Source of the DNA: Prevotella sp. DNF00663
GTDB taxonomy: Bacteria; Bacteroidota; Bacteroidia; Bacteroidales; Bacteroidaceae
Assembly: GCF_001553265.1 (NCBI RefSeq)
Contig: NZ_KQ960610.1
Location: forward strand, 1 to 64,000
Length of the DNA: 64,000 nucleotides
Direction: 5' to 3'
The notes beneath the pieces were generated by a model, which made no database searches, had not been told where the DNA came from, and saw nothing but the letters and a program-made list of their open reading frames with translations. How positions within the stretch are numbered: position 1 is the first letter of the stretch; each line of letters begins with the position of its first letter. Shown piece by piece: positions 18,928 to 27,075 of the stretch. The translations under genes and the position numbers were made by a program.

Positions 18928-19824
18928 ATGTTCAGGAAACTATTTACTATCTGCACGGCTGTATTCCTCTTTGTAGCGTGTTCAAGCAACAACGATATAA
19001 TCCCCGACAATGAAACCAATAACGCCAATGCCAACGACGCCTCTGCATTCCCGGAATACGCCCGTTTGGAATTTCCCAAGCTTAAAGGGGGAGCCAACAA
19101 TCGTGTCCTTATCCATAAAAGCAATGATGGTTTCGGTGTCAACTACTGTACCGAGTGGGACGATAGCAAGAAGTCGCAGCGCTGGTCGTGCTATCAACTT
19201 TATAAGAGCAACCTTGCTACAGGTAAGGGAGTAAAGCGTTATGTGGCTGATAGGCGGAAAGGTGAGTTGCAATACTTCCAAGATGAACTTATTCCGGCTA
19301 TGTACCGATTTGCTTATGACCCATATTATAGAACTGGATACGACCACGGCCACATCTGTCCTTCTGCCGACCGACTCTATACGCAGACTGCTAACATCGA
19401 GACATTCTATCTTTCCAACATGCAACCGCAGTCGCATGCGTTCAACGATGGAGTGTGGAAAAACATGGAGACTGCCGTTCGCCAGTGGGGGACTCGAAAT
19501 AATTATGGGTTTGCCGACACCCTTTATGTGTGCAAAGGTGGTACCATTGATAAGAACGACTATATCCTAAAGAGGCTGTCTAGCGGCCTTATCGTGCCTA
19601 AATACTTTTGGATGGCTATCTTGCGCGTGAAAGATGGACAGTACAATGCCATCGCTTTCTGGGTAAAGCACGAAGACAACAAGGATACAGCTTTGGCCAA
19701 GTATGCCATTTCTATCAACGATTTGGAGAAGAAACTCGATATTGATCTCTTCTGTAATCTGCCTGATGACCGCGAAGAACGAATAGAATCTTCAGTGAAT
19801 ATCAATCTTTGGGGATTGCAGTAA
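18928..19824 (+). CDS. DNA/RNA non-specific endonuclease, lipoprotein
   Basis: Secreted nuclease of the NUC1/Serratia-nuclease fold, 298 residues, with a lipobox (FLFVACSSN). The active-site segment reads YDHGHICPSADR (near residue 138), the Bacteroidetes form of the DRGH motif with the general-base His; the metal-binding region LSNMQPQSHAFNDGVWKNME follows with the conserved Asn. Substrate is single- and double-stranded DNA and RNA for the family. ATG 18928 is chosen because it begins the lipoprotein signal; the upstream frame to 18865 runs through the terminator. It completes the predicted nucleic-acid scavenging locus. Confidence 0.92.
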   Translation: MFRKLFTICTAVFLFVACSSNNDIIPDNETNNANANDASAFPEYARLEFPKLKGGANNRVLIHKSNDGFGVNYCTEWDDSKKSQRWSCYQLYKSNLATGKGVKRYVADRRKGELQYFQDELIPAMYRFAYDPYYRTGYDHGHICPSADRLYTQTANIETFYLSNMQPQSHAFNDGVWKNMETAVRQWGTRNNYGFADTLYVCKGGTIDKNDYILKRLSSGLIVPKYFWMAILRVKDGQYNAIAFWVKHEDNKDTALAKYAISINDLEKKLDIDLFCNLPDDREERIESSVNINLWGLQ

Positions 19825-19856
19825 ATGCTGAGTTGTCGCACTGCATTCGCTCTTTA

Positions 19857-20058
19857 AGTTGACAAGTGTACAAGTGAACGAGTAGGCAAATAGACGAGTT
19901 AAGGTTTTAGTTTTAAAGTTTTTGGGTTGATAAGTTATTGGTTGAGTTTGTAAGTTCATGTGTTTTTGAGTTGAAAACTATTGGAGTGGGATTTAGAAAA
20001 GAGGAATTTCCTGCCTGAAAGGCAGCCTTTTCATAGCCGGATGCCTTTAGGCTTCCGG
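19857..20058 (+). repeat. Composite repeat element, copy 1 of an inverted pair
   Basis: The 348-base gene-free stretch 19825-20172 is mostly repeat. A low-complexity tract built on GTTGACAAG/TAGACGAG/TTTTGAGTTG words (19857-19990) runs into a palindrome-rich block (CTGCCTGAAAGGCAG; GGATGCCTTTAGGCTTCC) ending near 20058. The whole reads as the reverse complement of 24261-24448, with clear similarity by eye over nearly its full length. The rest (20059-20172) holds a small hairpin (GGCGAAT/ATTCGCC at 20147-20163) close to the dgt stop, and nothing else I can name. Confidence 0.8.
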
Positions 20059-20172
20059 AGCACAATGATAAAGAAAGATCGAGTCTGAAAGACTCCCCTA
20101 CATATAAAAGGTTATATATCAACTAATAAAAAAGATATTTCTTGTCAGGCGAATTGCATTCGCCCTGAATAA

Positions 20173-21510
20173 TTACACCAACGGCAATGAACTGCCAATG
20201 AGCTTCTGATAGATGTCAAGGGCATAGACATCGGTCATTCCACTGACGTAGTCGATGACGGCCATGATGCAATTTTCGAGGTTGGCATTGCGAATATCGT
20301 ACTGGCTGCTTACCAAGTTGATAAGCTGTTTGGAATGGAATTTATTGGGATTGACCACCGCATCGACGAGTGTATCCATCAATGTCTCCATGATTTTATA
20401 ACCGCTCAGTTCGATGTCCAACACAGGTTTGCTAGTGTAAATCAGTCGGTACGACTCCTTGGCACATCGTTGATAGGCATCGCGTTGTAGCGGGTTGATG
20501 TGGTCGACAAGGCATCCTTTGAACGTTCCGGCAAGTATCTCGTCTTCGTGTTCAACGAAGGTTGCCACACATTCGCTTTCCAGTTTGCCGATAGCACAAG
20601 CTCGCATGTAGACCACGCGTTCGTTCTCGTCGGTTATATGTTCATCTTCGATACGTTGTTTTACACGTTCCTGTTCCTCCGGAGAGAGGAAACCGAGCAG
20701 CAAGTCGCTCGTCTGTTCGTAGGAGAGGATGCGTAGTTTATGCGAATCTTCAATGTCCATGACCTCGTAACAGATGTCGTCGGCCGCTTCAACGAGATAT
20801 ACCAACGGGTGTCGGGCGTATGCCAACGGTTCGTCGGGAGCCGAGTGGCGAATGATACCTAGTTCTTCTGCAATCTTACAATAAGTGTCTTGCTCAAATT
20901 GGAAGAACCCGAATTTGCCGTGATGACCATCTTGTCCTGACGAAAATGGGTATTTGACGATACTCGCAAGTGTCGCGTAGGTCATGGCAAAACCACCTAC
21001 ACGGCGACCATTAAACTGGTGGGTGAGCAGTCGGAAAGCGTTGGCATTACCTTCAAAATGGGTAATATCGCTCCAAAATTGACGGCTCAAGCGAGCCTTG
21101 AGAGCTGCTCCGGCCCCCTCTTCAAAGAAAGCTTGTATGGCTTTCTCACCGCTATGACCGAATGGCGGATTCCCCATGTCGTGCGCCAGACAGGCTGTGC
21201 TGACGATGGTTCCTATCTCTTCGAAAAGCGTACCGACCAGTTCGGGATGGCGTCGCTTCAATTGTGTGGCCACATCGTTGCCTAGCGACATGCCTACCGA
21301 GGCCACTTCGAGCGAGTGGGTGAGGCGATTGTGTACGAATACCGAGCCCGGAAGAGGGAATACCTGTGTTTTATTTTGCAGTCGACGGAAGGGAGCCGAG
21401 AAGATAAGACGATCGTAATCACGCTTGAATTCCGAGCGGTCGTCGTGCCGATTGGCATGTTTATATTCTTGTCCTAGTCGTTTGTTGGATATGAGTTGTA
21501 GCCAGTTCAT
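20173..21510 (-). CDS. dgt: dGTP triphosphohydrolase
   Basis: HD-domain enzyme that hydrolyses dGTP to deoxyguanosine and triphosphate, 445 residues, cytoplasmic. Family segments: YDRLIFSAPFRRLQNKTQV, NRLTHSLEVASVG (first His), and the HD motif ACLAHDMGNPPFGHSGEKA; TYATLASIVKYP and EAADDICYEVMDIEDSHK are also typical. ATG 21510 fits the usual short N-terminus. Divergent from the LysR gene. Roles known for the family are control of dNTP pools and limiting DNA virus replication; which applies here is unknown. Confidence 0.95.
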   Translation of the reverse strand: MNWLQLISNKRLGQEYKHANRHDDRSEFKRDYDRLIFSAPFRRLQNKTQVFPLPGSVFVHNRLTHSLEVASVGMSLGNDVATQLKRRHPELVGTLFEEIGTIVSTACLAHDMGNPPFGHSGEKAIQAFFEEGAGAALKARLSRQFWSDITHFEGNANAFRLLTHQFNGRRVGGFAMTYATLASIVKYPFSSGQDGHHGKFGFFQFEQDTYCKIAEELGIIRHSAPDEPLAYARHPLVYLVEAADDICYEVMDIEDSHKLRILSYEQTSDLLLGFLSPEEQERVKQRIEDEHITDENERVVYMRACAIGKLESECVATFVEHEDEILAGTFKGCLVDHINPLQRDAYQRCAKESYRLIYTSKPVLDIELSGYKIMETLMDTLVDAVVNPNKFHSKQLINLVSSQYDIRNANLENCIMAVIDYVSGMTDVYALDIYQKLIGSSLPLV

Positions 21511-21566
21511 GTGCTGATAGCGTCTTTTATAGGTTGACTGGGAGTCTGTCCCATCGCATTGTTTGA

Positions 21567-21574
21567 CAAAAGTA
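21567..21574 (-). promoter_or_regulatory. Promoter -7 element of dgt
   Basis: TACTTTTG on the minus strand; leader of about 50 nt. The -33 element is not convincing. Back-to-back with the lysR promoter. Confidence 0.5.
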
Positions 21575-21593
21575 GCAATAAAAAGTCATAACC

Positions 21594-21624
21594 TTGTGTC
21601 TTTTGATAGTTTTTTGTATTTTTG
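21594..21624 (+). promoter_or_regulatory. Promoter of the LysR gene, apparently leaderless
   Basis: TTG (21594-21596), 20 nt, TATTTTTG (21617-21624). The only plausible start codons, ATG 21627 and ATG 21630, lie 2-5 bases after the element, at or before the expected transcript start. Confidence 0.65.
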
Positions 21625-21626
21625 CA

Positions 21627-22538
21627 ATGATGGAACTTCGACAACTCAAATATTTCTTGAAGACAGCTGAACTGCTCTCATTTTCGGAGGCGGCCAAGGC
21701 TTTGTCTATCACGCAAAGTACGCTTTCGCAACAGATAAAACATCTGGAAAACGAGCTTGGTGTGGAACTGTTCCACCGCAATAGTCACGAAGTGCAACTC
21801 ACGGAAGCTGGCGAACACATGGTTCCCAACGCTCGTGCCACGCTTGTATCGGCCGATACCTGTGTGGAAAGCATCAACGAATTAAAGGCCATCATGACCG
21901 GGACGTTGAACATCGGAGTCACTTATACGTTCAGTCCGCTGCTTACCGACGCCCTGTTCGACTTCACTCGGCATTATCCGCATGTCCACATGAACATCAT
22001 CTATAAGTCGATGAACGAACTCATGGAGATGCTGCAACAGCGTGAACTCGACTTTGTGCTGGCTTTCAAACCCTCCGAACGCTATGCCAATATAGATAGC
22101 CATGTGCTCTTTAGCACGCATCTGACGGCCGTGGTACGTACCGGTCATCCCTTGACGAAGCTATCTTCGGTGTCGTTATCGGAGCTTGACTACTACGATA
22201 TGGCCTTGCCGGCTACGGGATTACAGGCACGTAATGCCTTCGACAAGATTCTTGCTGACAGCGACCATCATCCCCATGTGCTCATAGAGTTGAACGATGT
22301 GGAGATATTATTGAAATTGGTGCAGCTTAGTAATTACGTTTCGGTACTGGCAGAGACTACCATTCACGGTCTAGAAGGAATAAAGGGAGTGCCCTTGAAG
22401 AACTGTGAAGACCTGATGGAAGGTTGCATTCATGTGCGTAAGAATACGTATGTGAAGAACTCTGCCCGCGAATTCTACCGCATTCTCAGCGACTCTGAAG
22501 CTATCAAACGCTATTCCGTATTGGCCGATTTGATGTAA
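21627..22538 (+). CDS. LysR-family transcriptional regulator
   Basis: LysR-type regulator of about 303 residues. The winged HTH is at the N-terminus (MELRQLKYFLKTAELLSFS, AAKALSITQSTLSQQIKHLE), followed by the two-lobed effector domain (GTLNIGVTYTFSPLLTDALF; DFVLAFKPSER; ELNDVEILLKLVQLSNYVS). It resembles the CynR/CbbR-like branch rather than OxyR because no redox Cys pair is seen. Start is ATG 21627 or, more likely, ATG 21630 (MELRQL); the frame upstream to 21594 lies under the promoter. The stop abuts the murF stop (convergent), and dgt is divergent. Targets cannot be told from the sequence. Confidence 0.93.
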   Translation: MMELRQLKYFLKTAELLSFSEAAKALSITQSTLSQQIKHLENELGVELFHRNSHEVQLTEAGEHMVPNARATLVSADTCVESINELKAIMTGTLNIGVTYTFSPLLTDALFDFTRHYPHVHMNIIYKSMNELMEMLQQRELDFVLAFKPSERYANIDSHVLFSTHLTAVVRTGHPLTKLSSVSLSELDYYDMALPATGLQARNAFDKILADSDHHPHVLIELNDVEILLKLVQLSNYVSVLAETTIHGLEGIKGVPLKNCEDLMEGCIHVRKNTYVKNSAREFYRILSDSEAIKRYSVLADLM

Positions 22539-23846
22539 TTACAGCAGTTCTTTCAACTGTGCTAGATGGATGCCGTTGCTCCCTTTGATGAGAATATAAT
22601 ATCCGCGAGGTTGCATTTTTGCAATCTCGCTTTTTACTTCCTCCACATCTTTGAACTTCCGGAAGTTGCATTGAGTCTTCCCGAATTCCTCTCCGACGAG
22701 CCATACAGTGCCTAATTGTTTCTCGGCCATGAGTTCTACCATCTTCTGATGTTCTTCCATGCTCGCCTCTCCCAGTTCTCTCATGTCGCCTAGAATGGCC
22801 ATCTTATGCTCGTTTGGGATGAGACTGAAGTTTTGTAGAGCTGCCGCCATACTTGTAGGATTGGCATTATAGGCGTCGACGATGAGTTTGTTGTGCGCCG
22901 TTACGTCTAGTTGACTGCGGTTGTTGCTCGGAATGTAGTTGGCAAGTGCCTCGCTTATCAGTTCCGGAGCGATGCCGAAGCGCACACCGACAGCAATGGC
23001 TGCCAACATATTATCCAAGTTGTAGGCTCCGATGAGATGTGTTTTGACTTCGTACCACTGTCCATTGCTCGACTGCCAACGGAAATGTAAGAACGGCGTA
23101 CAGTCGATTAACTCTCCGCGAGTGGTAATCTTGGCATCTTCGCTTTGCCCATAATAGATGGCTTCAGTGATGCCTGCGTGCTCCCGCATCTTTTCCAGAT
23201 AGGGGTTATCTAAGTTGGCAAACACCTCGCAATGGTTAGCATGGAGATAGTCGTACAACTCTCCTTTAGTGCGCATCACGCCTTCAAACGATCCGAAACC
23301 TTGCAAATGAGCCTTGCCAACATTCGTTATCAGTCCGCAAGTAGGTTCCACCGTCTCCACCAAAGTTTTGATGTCGCCGGGATGACTGGCTCCCATCTCG
23401 ATGACGGCTATCTCGTTTTGCTTCTTAAGACGCAACAAAGTTTTGGGCACTCCCACGTCGTTGTTGAAGTTGCCGAGTGTGTATAACACATCATAGCGCT
23501 TTTCCAATACGGCAGCAATGAGTTCCTTGGTCGTCGTCTTGCCGTTGGTTCCGGTGATACCTATCACAGGAATGTTGAACGTACGGCGGTGCTCGCGTAC
23601 CATATCCTTGAATGCTTGCAGCACATCGGGCACCAATATATAGCGCATATCGCCCTCTACAGCATACTCGGCTTCGTCTACAACGGCATAAGCGCATCCT
23701 TTTTCCAACGCGGCAGCAGCAAACTTGTTGCCATTAAACGACTCGCCCTTGAGGGCAAAGAAGATAGAGCCGGCAGGGCAATCGCGGCTGTCGGTGGTAG
23801 CTTGTCCCTGTTTTAGGTACAAAGCATATAATTCGGTTGCATTCAT
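22539..23846 (-). CDS. murF: UDP-MurNAc-tripeptide--D-Ala-D-Ala ligase
   Basis: Last cytoplasmic step of the peptidoglycan stem peptide: joins D-Ala-D-Ala to UDP-MurNAc-tripeptide. 435 residues. The ATP loop is GITGTNGKTTTKEL (near residue 100); EMGASHPGDIK, TNVGKAHLQGFGS and DAYNANPTSM are Mur-ligase signatures, and ILGDMRELG is typical of MurF. ATG 23846 is chosen; the extra two codons upstream would need a GTG. Adjacent to the LysR gene stop with no spacer. Promoters lie in a dispersed repeat at 23935-24018. Confidence 0.95.
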   Translation of the reverse strand: MNATELYALYLKQGQATTDSRDCPAGSIFFALKGESFNGNKFAAAALEKGCAYAVVDEAEYAVEGDMRYILVPDVLQAFKDMVREHRRTFNIPVIGITGTNGKTTTKELIAAVLEKRYDVLYTLGNFNNDVGVPKTLLRLKKQNEIAVIEMGASHPGDIKTLVETVEPTCGLITNVGKAHLQGFGSFEGVMRTKGELYDYLHANHCEVFANLDNPYLEKMREHAGITEAIYYGQSEDAKITTRGELIDCTPFLHFRWQSSNGQWYEVKTHLIGAYNLDNMLAAIAVGVRFGIAPELISEALANYIPSNNRSQLDVTAHNKLIVDAYNANPTSMAAALQNFSLIPNEHKMAILGDMRELGEASMEEHQKMVELMAEKQLGTVWLVGEEFGKTQCNFRKFKDVEEVKSEIAKMQPRGYYILIKGSNGIHLAQLKELL

Positions 23847-23934
23847 GAACACTATTTGTTAGAGAATGAAATTCCTCTTTGAGGAGTTATGGTGGCTTCA
23901 TTCGTATCATGGAGATACACGATGGTACCTTCAT

Positions 23935-24018
23935 CTTATGCAAAGAAAGTGCAATTGAGCGCAATGAAAACTTGTTTTCAAATAGCCGAATGCAGCCTTT
24001 CTTATGCAAAGATAATGA
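23935..24018. repeat. Promoter-bearing dispersed repeat upstream of murF
   Basis: About 84 bases, closely similar by eye to 59651-59735 upstream of miaB. Shared features: ATGCAAAG at the left, GAGCGCAATGAAAA, a TTTTCAAAT arm giving an internal palindrome, GCCGA.TGCAG, and CTTATGCAAAG at the right. Read on the minus strand each ATGCAAAGATA end is a TATCTTTG-type -7 element; here 24007-24014 fits TAnnTTTG and 23941-23948 is a near match (TTTCTTTG). Both face murF. Confidence 0.7.
24007..24014 (-). promoter_or_regulatory. Candidate murF promoter -7 element within a repeat
   Basis: TATCTTTG on the minus strand, about 160 bases upstream of ATG 23846. A second, weaker element (TTTCTTTG, 23941-23948) would give a leader of about 88 nt. 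Confidence 0.4.
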
Positions 24019-24260
24019 TATTTTCTGATTCTGTCGCGCCATGAGTGGGAAAATCGGAAAGCAACTTTGTAACCGTTGTTACAGTAACCATGGTTACAAA
24101 GTGAATAGATGGAAAATGGTGACTTCACTCGCATGCCTTTTTCTGTCTGTTATCTAGTCTACTTGCCAATTCCAAACTCTTTGTTTTCATAGCGAAGTGG
24201 TGGGTGTTCTGTTCACTCCGAGTAGCTATCTTGGTTAAAGGACAGCCCTTTGTAATGAGC
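24019..24260. other. Gene-free spacer between murF promoter repeat and repeat cluster
   Basis: Contains a perfect short palindrome (TGTAACCGTTGTTACAGTAACCATGGTTACA region, about 24068-24099, built of GTTACA/TGTAAC words) that could be an operator, and otherwise nothing I can assign. Confidence 0.4.
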
Positions 24261-24448
24261 GTAAGCCTAAGGGCATCCGGCTATGAAAAGGCTGCCTTTC
24301 AGGCAGTAAATTCCTTTTTTTCAATCCCACCCCAATAGTTTTCAACTCAAAAACCTATGAACTTATAAACTCAACTAATAACTCATCAACTCAATAACTT
24401 ACAAACTAAAACCTAAACTTGTCTATTTGTTTACTCATTAACTTGTCT
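24261..24448 (-). repeat. Composite repeat element, copy 2 of an inverted pair
   Basis: Reverse complement of the element at 19857-20058: the same palindromic block (GGATGCC/AAGCC words and CTGCCTGAAAGGCAG), the same TTTTGAGTTGAAAACTATTGG junction and the same low-complexity tract. The pair brackets dgt-lysR-murF in inverted orientation. Confidence 0.8.
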
Positions 24449-24640
24449 ACTACTTCGCTGCAAAGCCGAGGCAGCGATGTTGACAAGACTTTGCAGTAAT
24501 GCTGAATGGACTTGGCAGCAATACTGAGGAGCCGTTGCAGCAACCTCTCCTCAACCCTCTGTAGCCCCACCCCCGCCCTCCCCAAAAGGAGAGGGAGATG
24601 GTTTTGAGTTGATAAGTTCTTTAGTTTTGAAGCTGATGAG
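24405..24640 (+). repeat. About 230 bp mosaic repeat, copy 1
   Basis: Order: AACTTGTCTA-type tract, GCTGCAAAGCCGAGGCAGC block, CAGCAATACTGAGGA block, CCCCACCCCCGCCCTCCCC hairpin with AAAAGG loop, then TTTTGAGTTGATAAG tract. The same order is found at 48085-48335 (inverted) and 59850-60080. It lies upstream of the lrgA-like gene. The left end overlaps the inverted-pair element because both share the TTGTC tract. Confidence 0.75.
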
Positions 24641-24739
24641 TTGTTGAATTTTGGGGAGAAAGACTTGATATTCATCACTTTTTGTATGTATTCTTTAAAG
24701 TAAAAGGGTGTTAATCATGCTACTATAGTCGAAAAGTGA

Positions 24740-24747
24740 TACCTTTG
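24740..24747 (+). promoter_or_regulatory. Promoter -7 element of the lrgAB-like operon
   Basis: TACCTTTG, giving a leader of roughly 32 nt to ATG 24786; -33 element weak. Confidence 0.5.
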
Positions 24748-24785
24748 CGGTCGCGTTTCGACGTTTGAAAAGTTTTATTGTATTC

Positions 24786-25172
24786 ATGGCTAGACAGTTT
24801 TTTATCATCTTCGGATGCTTGGCATTGGGAGAGTTTGCAGTGTGGGCCACCGGCATCAAGTTGCCATCGAGCATCATAGGGATGTTGCTCCTGACCCTGT
24901 TTTTGAAACTCAAGTGGGTGAAATTGGAATGGGTTCGCCAACTGTGTGACTTCCTTATCGGTAACCTAGGATTCTTTTTTGTGCCACCGGGGGTGGCTAT
25001 TATGCTCTATTTCGACATTATCAAGCCGCAGATAGTGCCTATCACAGTGGCCACTTTCGTGAGTACGGCCATCGTATTGGTGGTTACCGGTCATATGCAC
25101 CAGTTGGTGATAGGCAGCGAGCGTACGTTTTTGAGATGGTATGTGTCACACTGTAGAAAGAATAGAAAATAA
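24786..25172 (+). CDS. CidA/LrgA-family membrane protein
   Basis: Holin-like inner-membrane protein of 128 residues with four predicted spans (FFIIFGCLALGEFAVWA; SSIIGMLLLTLFLKL; NLGFFFVPPGVAIMLYF; VPITVATFVSTAIVLVVTG). The LPSSIIGMLLL and FFVPPGVAIM motifs are family signatures. CidA/LrgA proteins work with LrgB-type partners, variously linked to murein hydrolase export, cell lysis or pyruvate/glycolate uptake. ATG 24786 begins the first span; the frame upstream uses a TTG only. Followed 9 bases later by the LrgB partner. Confidence 0.92.
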   Translation: MARQFFIIFGCLALGEFAVWATGIKLPSSIIGMLLLTLFLKLKWVKLEWVRQLCDFLIGNLGFFFVPPGVAIMLYFDIIKPQIVPITVATFVSTAIVLVVTGHMHQLVIGSERTFLRWYVSHCRKNRK

Positions 25173-25181
25173 GCAACGCAC

Positions 25182-25895
25182 ATGAACCACGAATATTTAT
25201 TGCAGATTTTTTCCAATCAATACGTATCATTGGCACTCACCTTTGCCATCTTTTTCTTAACGCGACGCCTGCAACGTCGCACTGGTTGGGTGTTGTTTAA
25301 TCCCATCTTGATAACGATAGTAGCCATTATCGCTTATCTGAAGTTGACCGGTGTACCCTTTGAAACTTACAGAACCAATGGCGCACTCATCGAGTTTTGG
25401 TTGAAACCGGCCGTTGTGGCGCTTGGTGTCCCACTGTATTTGCAGCTTGAAGCCATCAAACGACTGTGGTTGCCTATCGTTGTTTCGCAATTGGTAGGGT
25501 GCTTGGTAGGAGTTGTAAGCGTCGTGCTGACAGCCAAACTATTGGGTGCTTCACAGGTTGTTATCGTGTCATTGGCCAGTAAGTCGGTCACCACTCCTAT
25601 CGCTATGGAGGTGACTCAAGCCCTCAATGGCATTCCATCGCTCACTGCAGCCATTGTGATTGTAACGGGAATCATCGGTTCTATCTTCGGATTTAAGATG
25701 CTGGCAATTGGTCATGTCAACAGTCCTATAGCTCAAGGACTGAGTATGGGCACGGCTTCCCACGCTGTCGGAGCATCTACAGCGATGGATGTGAGTAGCA
25801 AGTATGGAGCTTTTGCCAGTCTAGGCATCACGCTCAACGGTATCTTTACTGCCCTGCTGACGCCCTCGATACTGAAGGTTATAGGGATTATATAA
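25182..25895 (+). CDS. lrgB: LrgB-family membrane protein
   Basis: Polytopic inner-membrane partner of the preceding LrgA-like protein, 237 residues and about seven spans. Signatures: PILITIVAIIAYLKLTGV, ALGVPLYLQLEAIKR, SLASKSVTTPIAMEV, GSIFGFKMLAIG, and QGLSMGTASHAVGASTAMD. In plants a fused homologue carries glycolate/glycerate; in bacteria the pair is linked to lysis control and pyruvate uptake. No LytTR-type regulator is adjacent. The hairpin repeat at 26018 follows. Confidence 0.93.
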   Translation: MNHEYLLQIFSNQYVSLALTFAIFFLTRRLQRRTGWVLFNPILITIVAIIAYLKLTGVPFETYRTNGALIEFWLKPAVVALGVPLYLQLEAIKRLWLPIVVSQLVGCLVGVVSVVLTAKLLGASQVVIVSLASKSVTTPIAMEVTQALNGIPSLTAAIVIVTGIIGSIFGFKMLAIGHVNSPIAQGLSMGTASHAVGASTAMDVSSKYGAFASLGITLNGIFTALLTPSILKVIGII

Positions 25896-26017
25896 AGCCC
25901 CTTTCCAGCCTTTACCTTCCTCGATTGCCGTTGCACGGGCTACACTGATAACGACTAATCGGTCGACGACCGATGGTTTTCTAATGAGGGAAAGAGTTTA
26001 TATGATATTACAAGGTA

Positions 26018-26065
26018 GCTCTCCCTCCCTTCTTGGGGAGGGAAGGGATGGGGCTGGGTGAGGTC
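26018..26065 (-). repeat. Hairpin repeat copy after the pyridoxamine kinase gene
   Basis: CTCCCTCCCTTCTTGGGGAGGG core followed by a G-rich arm, ending right at the kinase stop codon (26066). It is inverted relative to the copy at 24563, so the two face outward around lrgAB. Confidence 0.7.
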
Positions 26066-26884
26066 TTACAAAATATCCAAATACTTCTCCAAGGGTATAC
26101 CGCGATTCTTATCGACGTTGTCTTTATTCAAATCGATGAGTTTGTAGACGGCATCCATGGCCTTACGGGTACTCTCTGTGAGCTGTTCGCCATTGAGTAA
26201 ATGACCAATGAGAACGGCAGAGAATATGTCGCCGGTACCCGGAAAATGCACTGGTATCTCGGTATAAGGTAATTGGAAGTAGGTGTCCGTTTCATGATTG
26301 TAACCTACTACCGATGGCTGTCCGCCGACAGGAATACTGGTGATGAGCACCGATTTGGCTCCTATATGGCGCAGACCATCTATCAAGGTATGCGCACCGT
26401 CCTTATCCACACCCTCCGGATGATAGGGTGAGTCTGTCAGATAACATGCTTCGGTGTGGTTAGGGAATACCAAATGGGCTACGGAAACCATTTCCCGCAT
26501 GTTTTGGACTGTTGCCGGCGTCACCCCGTTGTAGAGTTTTCCCTCGTCGCCCATGATGGGATCGACGAAGATGGTGGTACCGGTGGCAGCCTGTTCGCGG
26601 CAATATTGCGATACCAGACGAGCTTGGCGTTCGGATACGATGAATCCTGTTGCAATGGCATCGAACGAAAATCCCAGCTCTTTCCAAACCGGAAAGACAT
26701 TTTTGATATAGTCTGTGGTGGCGAGGATATGGAACTTTCCATAGTCGAGCGTGTTGGAAACGAGCGCTGTAGGCAGGTTGTAGGTGGGCAAACCCATGTA
26801 CGAAAGGATGGGAAGCATGGCTGCTGTAGCTACCTTTCCGTACCCCGCCATATCGTTGATCAGAAGTATCTGTTTCTTGCTCAT
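26066..26884 (-). CDS. Pyridoxamine/pyridoxal kinase (PfkB/ThiD-like)
   Basis: Ribokinase-like kinase of 272 residues, expected to phosphorylate pyridoxal or pyridoxamine for PLP salvage. Features: LLINDMAGYGKVATAAMLP at the start, FVDPIMGDEGKLY, VFPNHTEACYLT, VLITSIPVG and the anion-hole/catalytic PGTGDIFSAVLIGH. ATG 26884 is chosen, as MSKKQILLINDMAG is the natural start and the upstream ATG 26896 is nearer the promoter. Shares a symmetrical bidirectional promoter with the decayed AraC gene. Related hydroxymethylpyrimidine kinases cannot be fully excluded. Confidence 0.9.
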   Translation of the reverse strand: MSKKQILLINDMAGYGKVATAAMLPILSYMGLPTYNLPTALVSNTLDYGKFHILATTDYIKNVFPVWKELGFSFDAIATGFIVSERQARLVSQYCREQAATGTTIFVDPIMGDEGKLYNGVTPATVQNMREMVSVAHLVFPNHTEACYLTDSPYHPEGVDKDGAHTLIDGLRHIGAKSVLITSIPVGGQPSVVGYNHETDTYFQLPYTEIPVHFPGTGDIFSAVLIGHLLNGEQLTESTRKAMDAVYKLIDLNKDNVDKNRGIPLEKYLDIL

Positions 26885-26906
26885 GTGTGTATGCATTATA
26901 TTATGT

Positions 26907-26947
26907 GCAAAGATACGAAAATGAGTGAAATATTTTTGTATCTTTGC
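26907..26947. promoter_or_regulatory. Palindromic bidirectional promoter
   Basis: GCAAAGATAC and GTATCTTTGC form an inverted repeat whose arms are divergent -7 elements: minus 26908-26915 for the kinase gene and plus 26939-26946 toward the AraC remnant. -33 elements are poor on both sides. Confidence 0.5.
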
Positions 26948-27045
26948 CTAGAATGTTTTGCAATCGCAGAGTAGCTTTTCAGTGGGTAGGTAATTGTGGT
27001 TGGATATTCCGTAATATGTTTAACGACGATGCGAAAAAGACTTGC

Positions 27046-27053
27046 TACCTTTG
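27046..27053 (+). promoter_or_regulatory. Promoter -7 element of the AraC-like pseudogene
   Basis: TACCTTTG, 22 bases before ATG 27076; still intact although the gene is broken. Confidence 0.45.
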
Positions 27054-27075
27054 TCGCCAGAAAGAGAAGAAGACT

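Noticed and set aside
20173..21510. dGTPase as part of an antiphage island
   Set aside because: Neighbours are a LysR regulator and murF, and the protein is the common housekeeping Dgt type.
21627..22538. OxyR assignment for the LysR protein
   Set aside because: No redox Cys pair in the effector domain at the expected places and no peroxide genes nearby.
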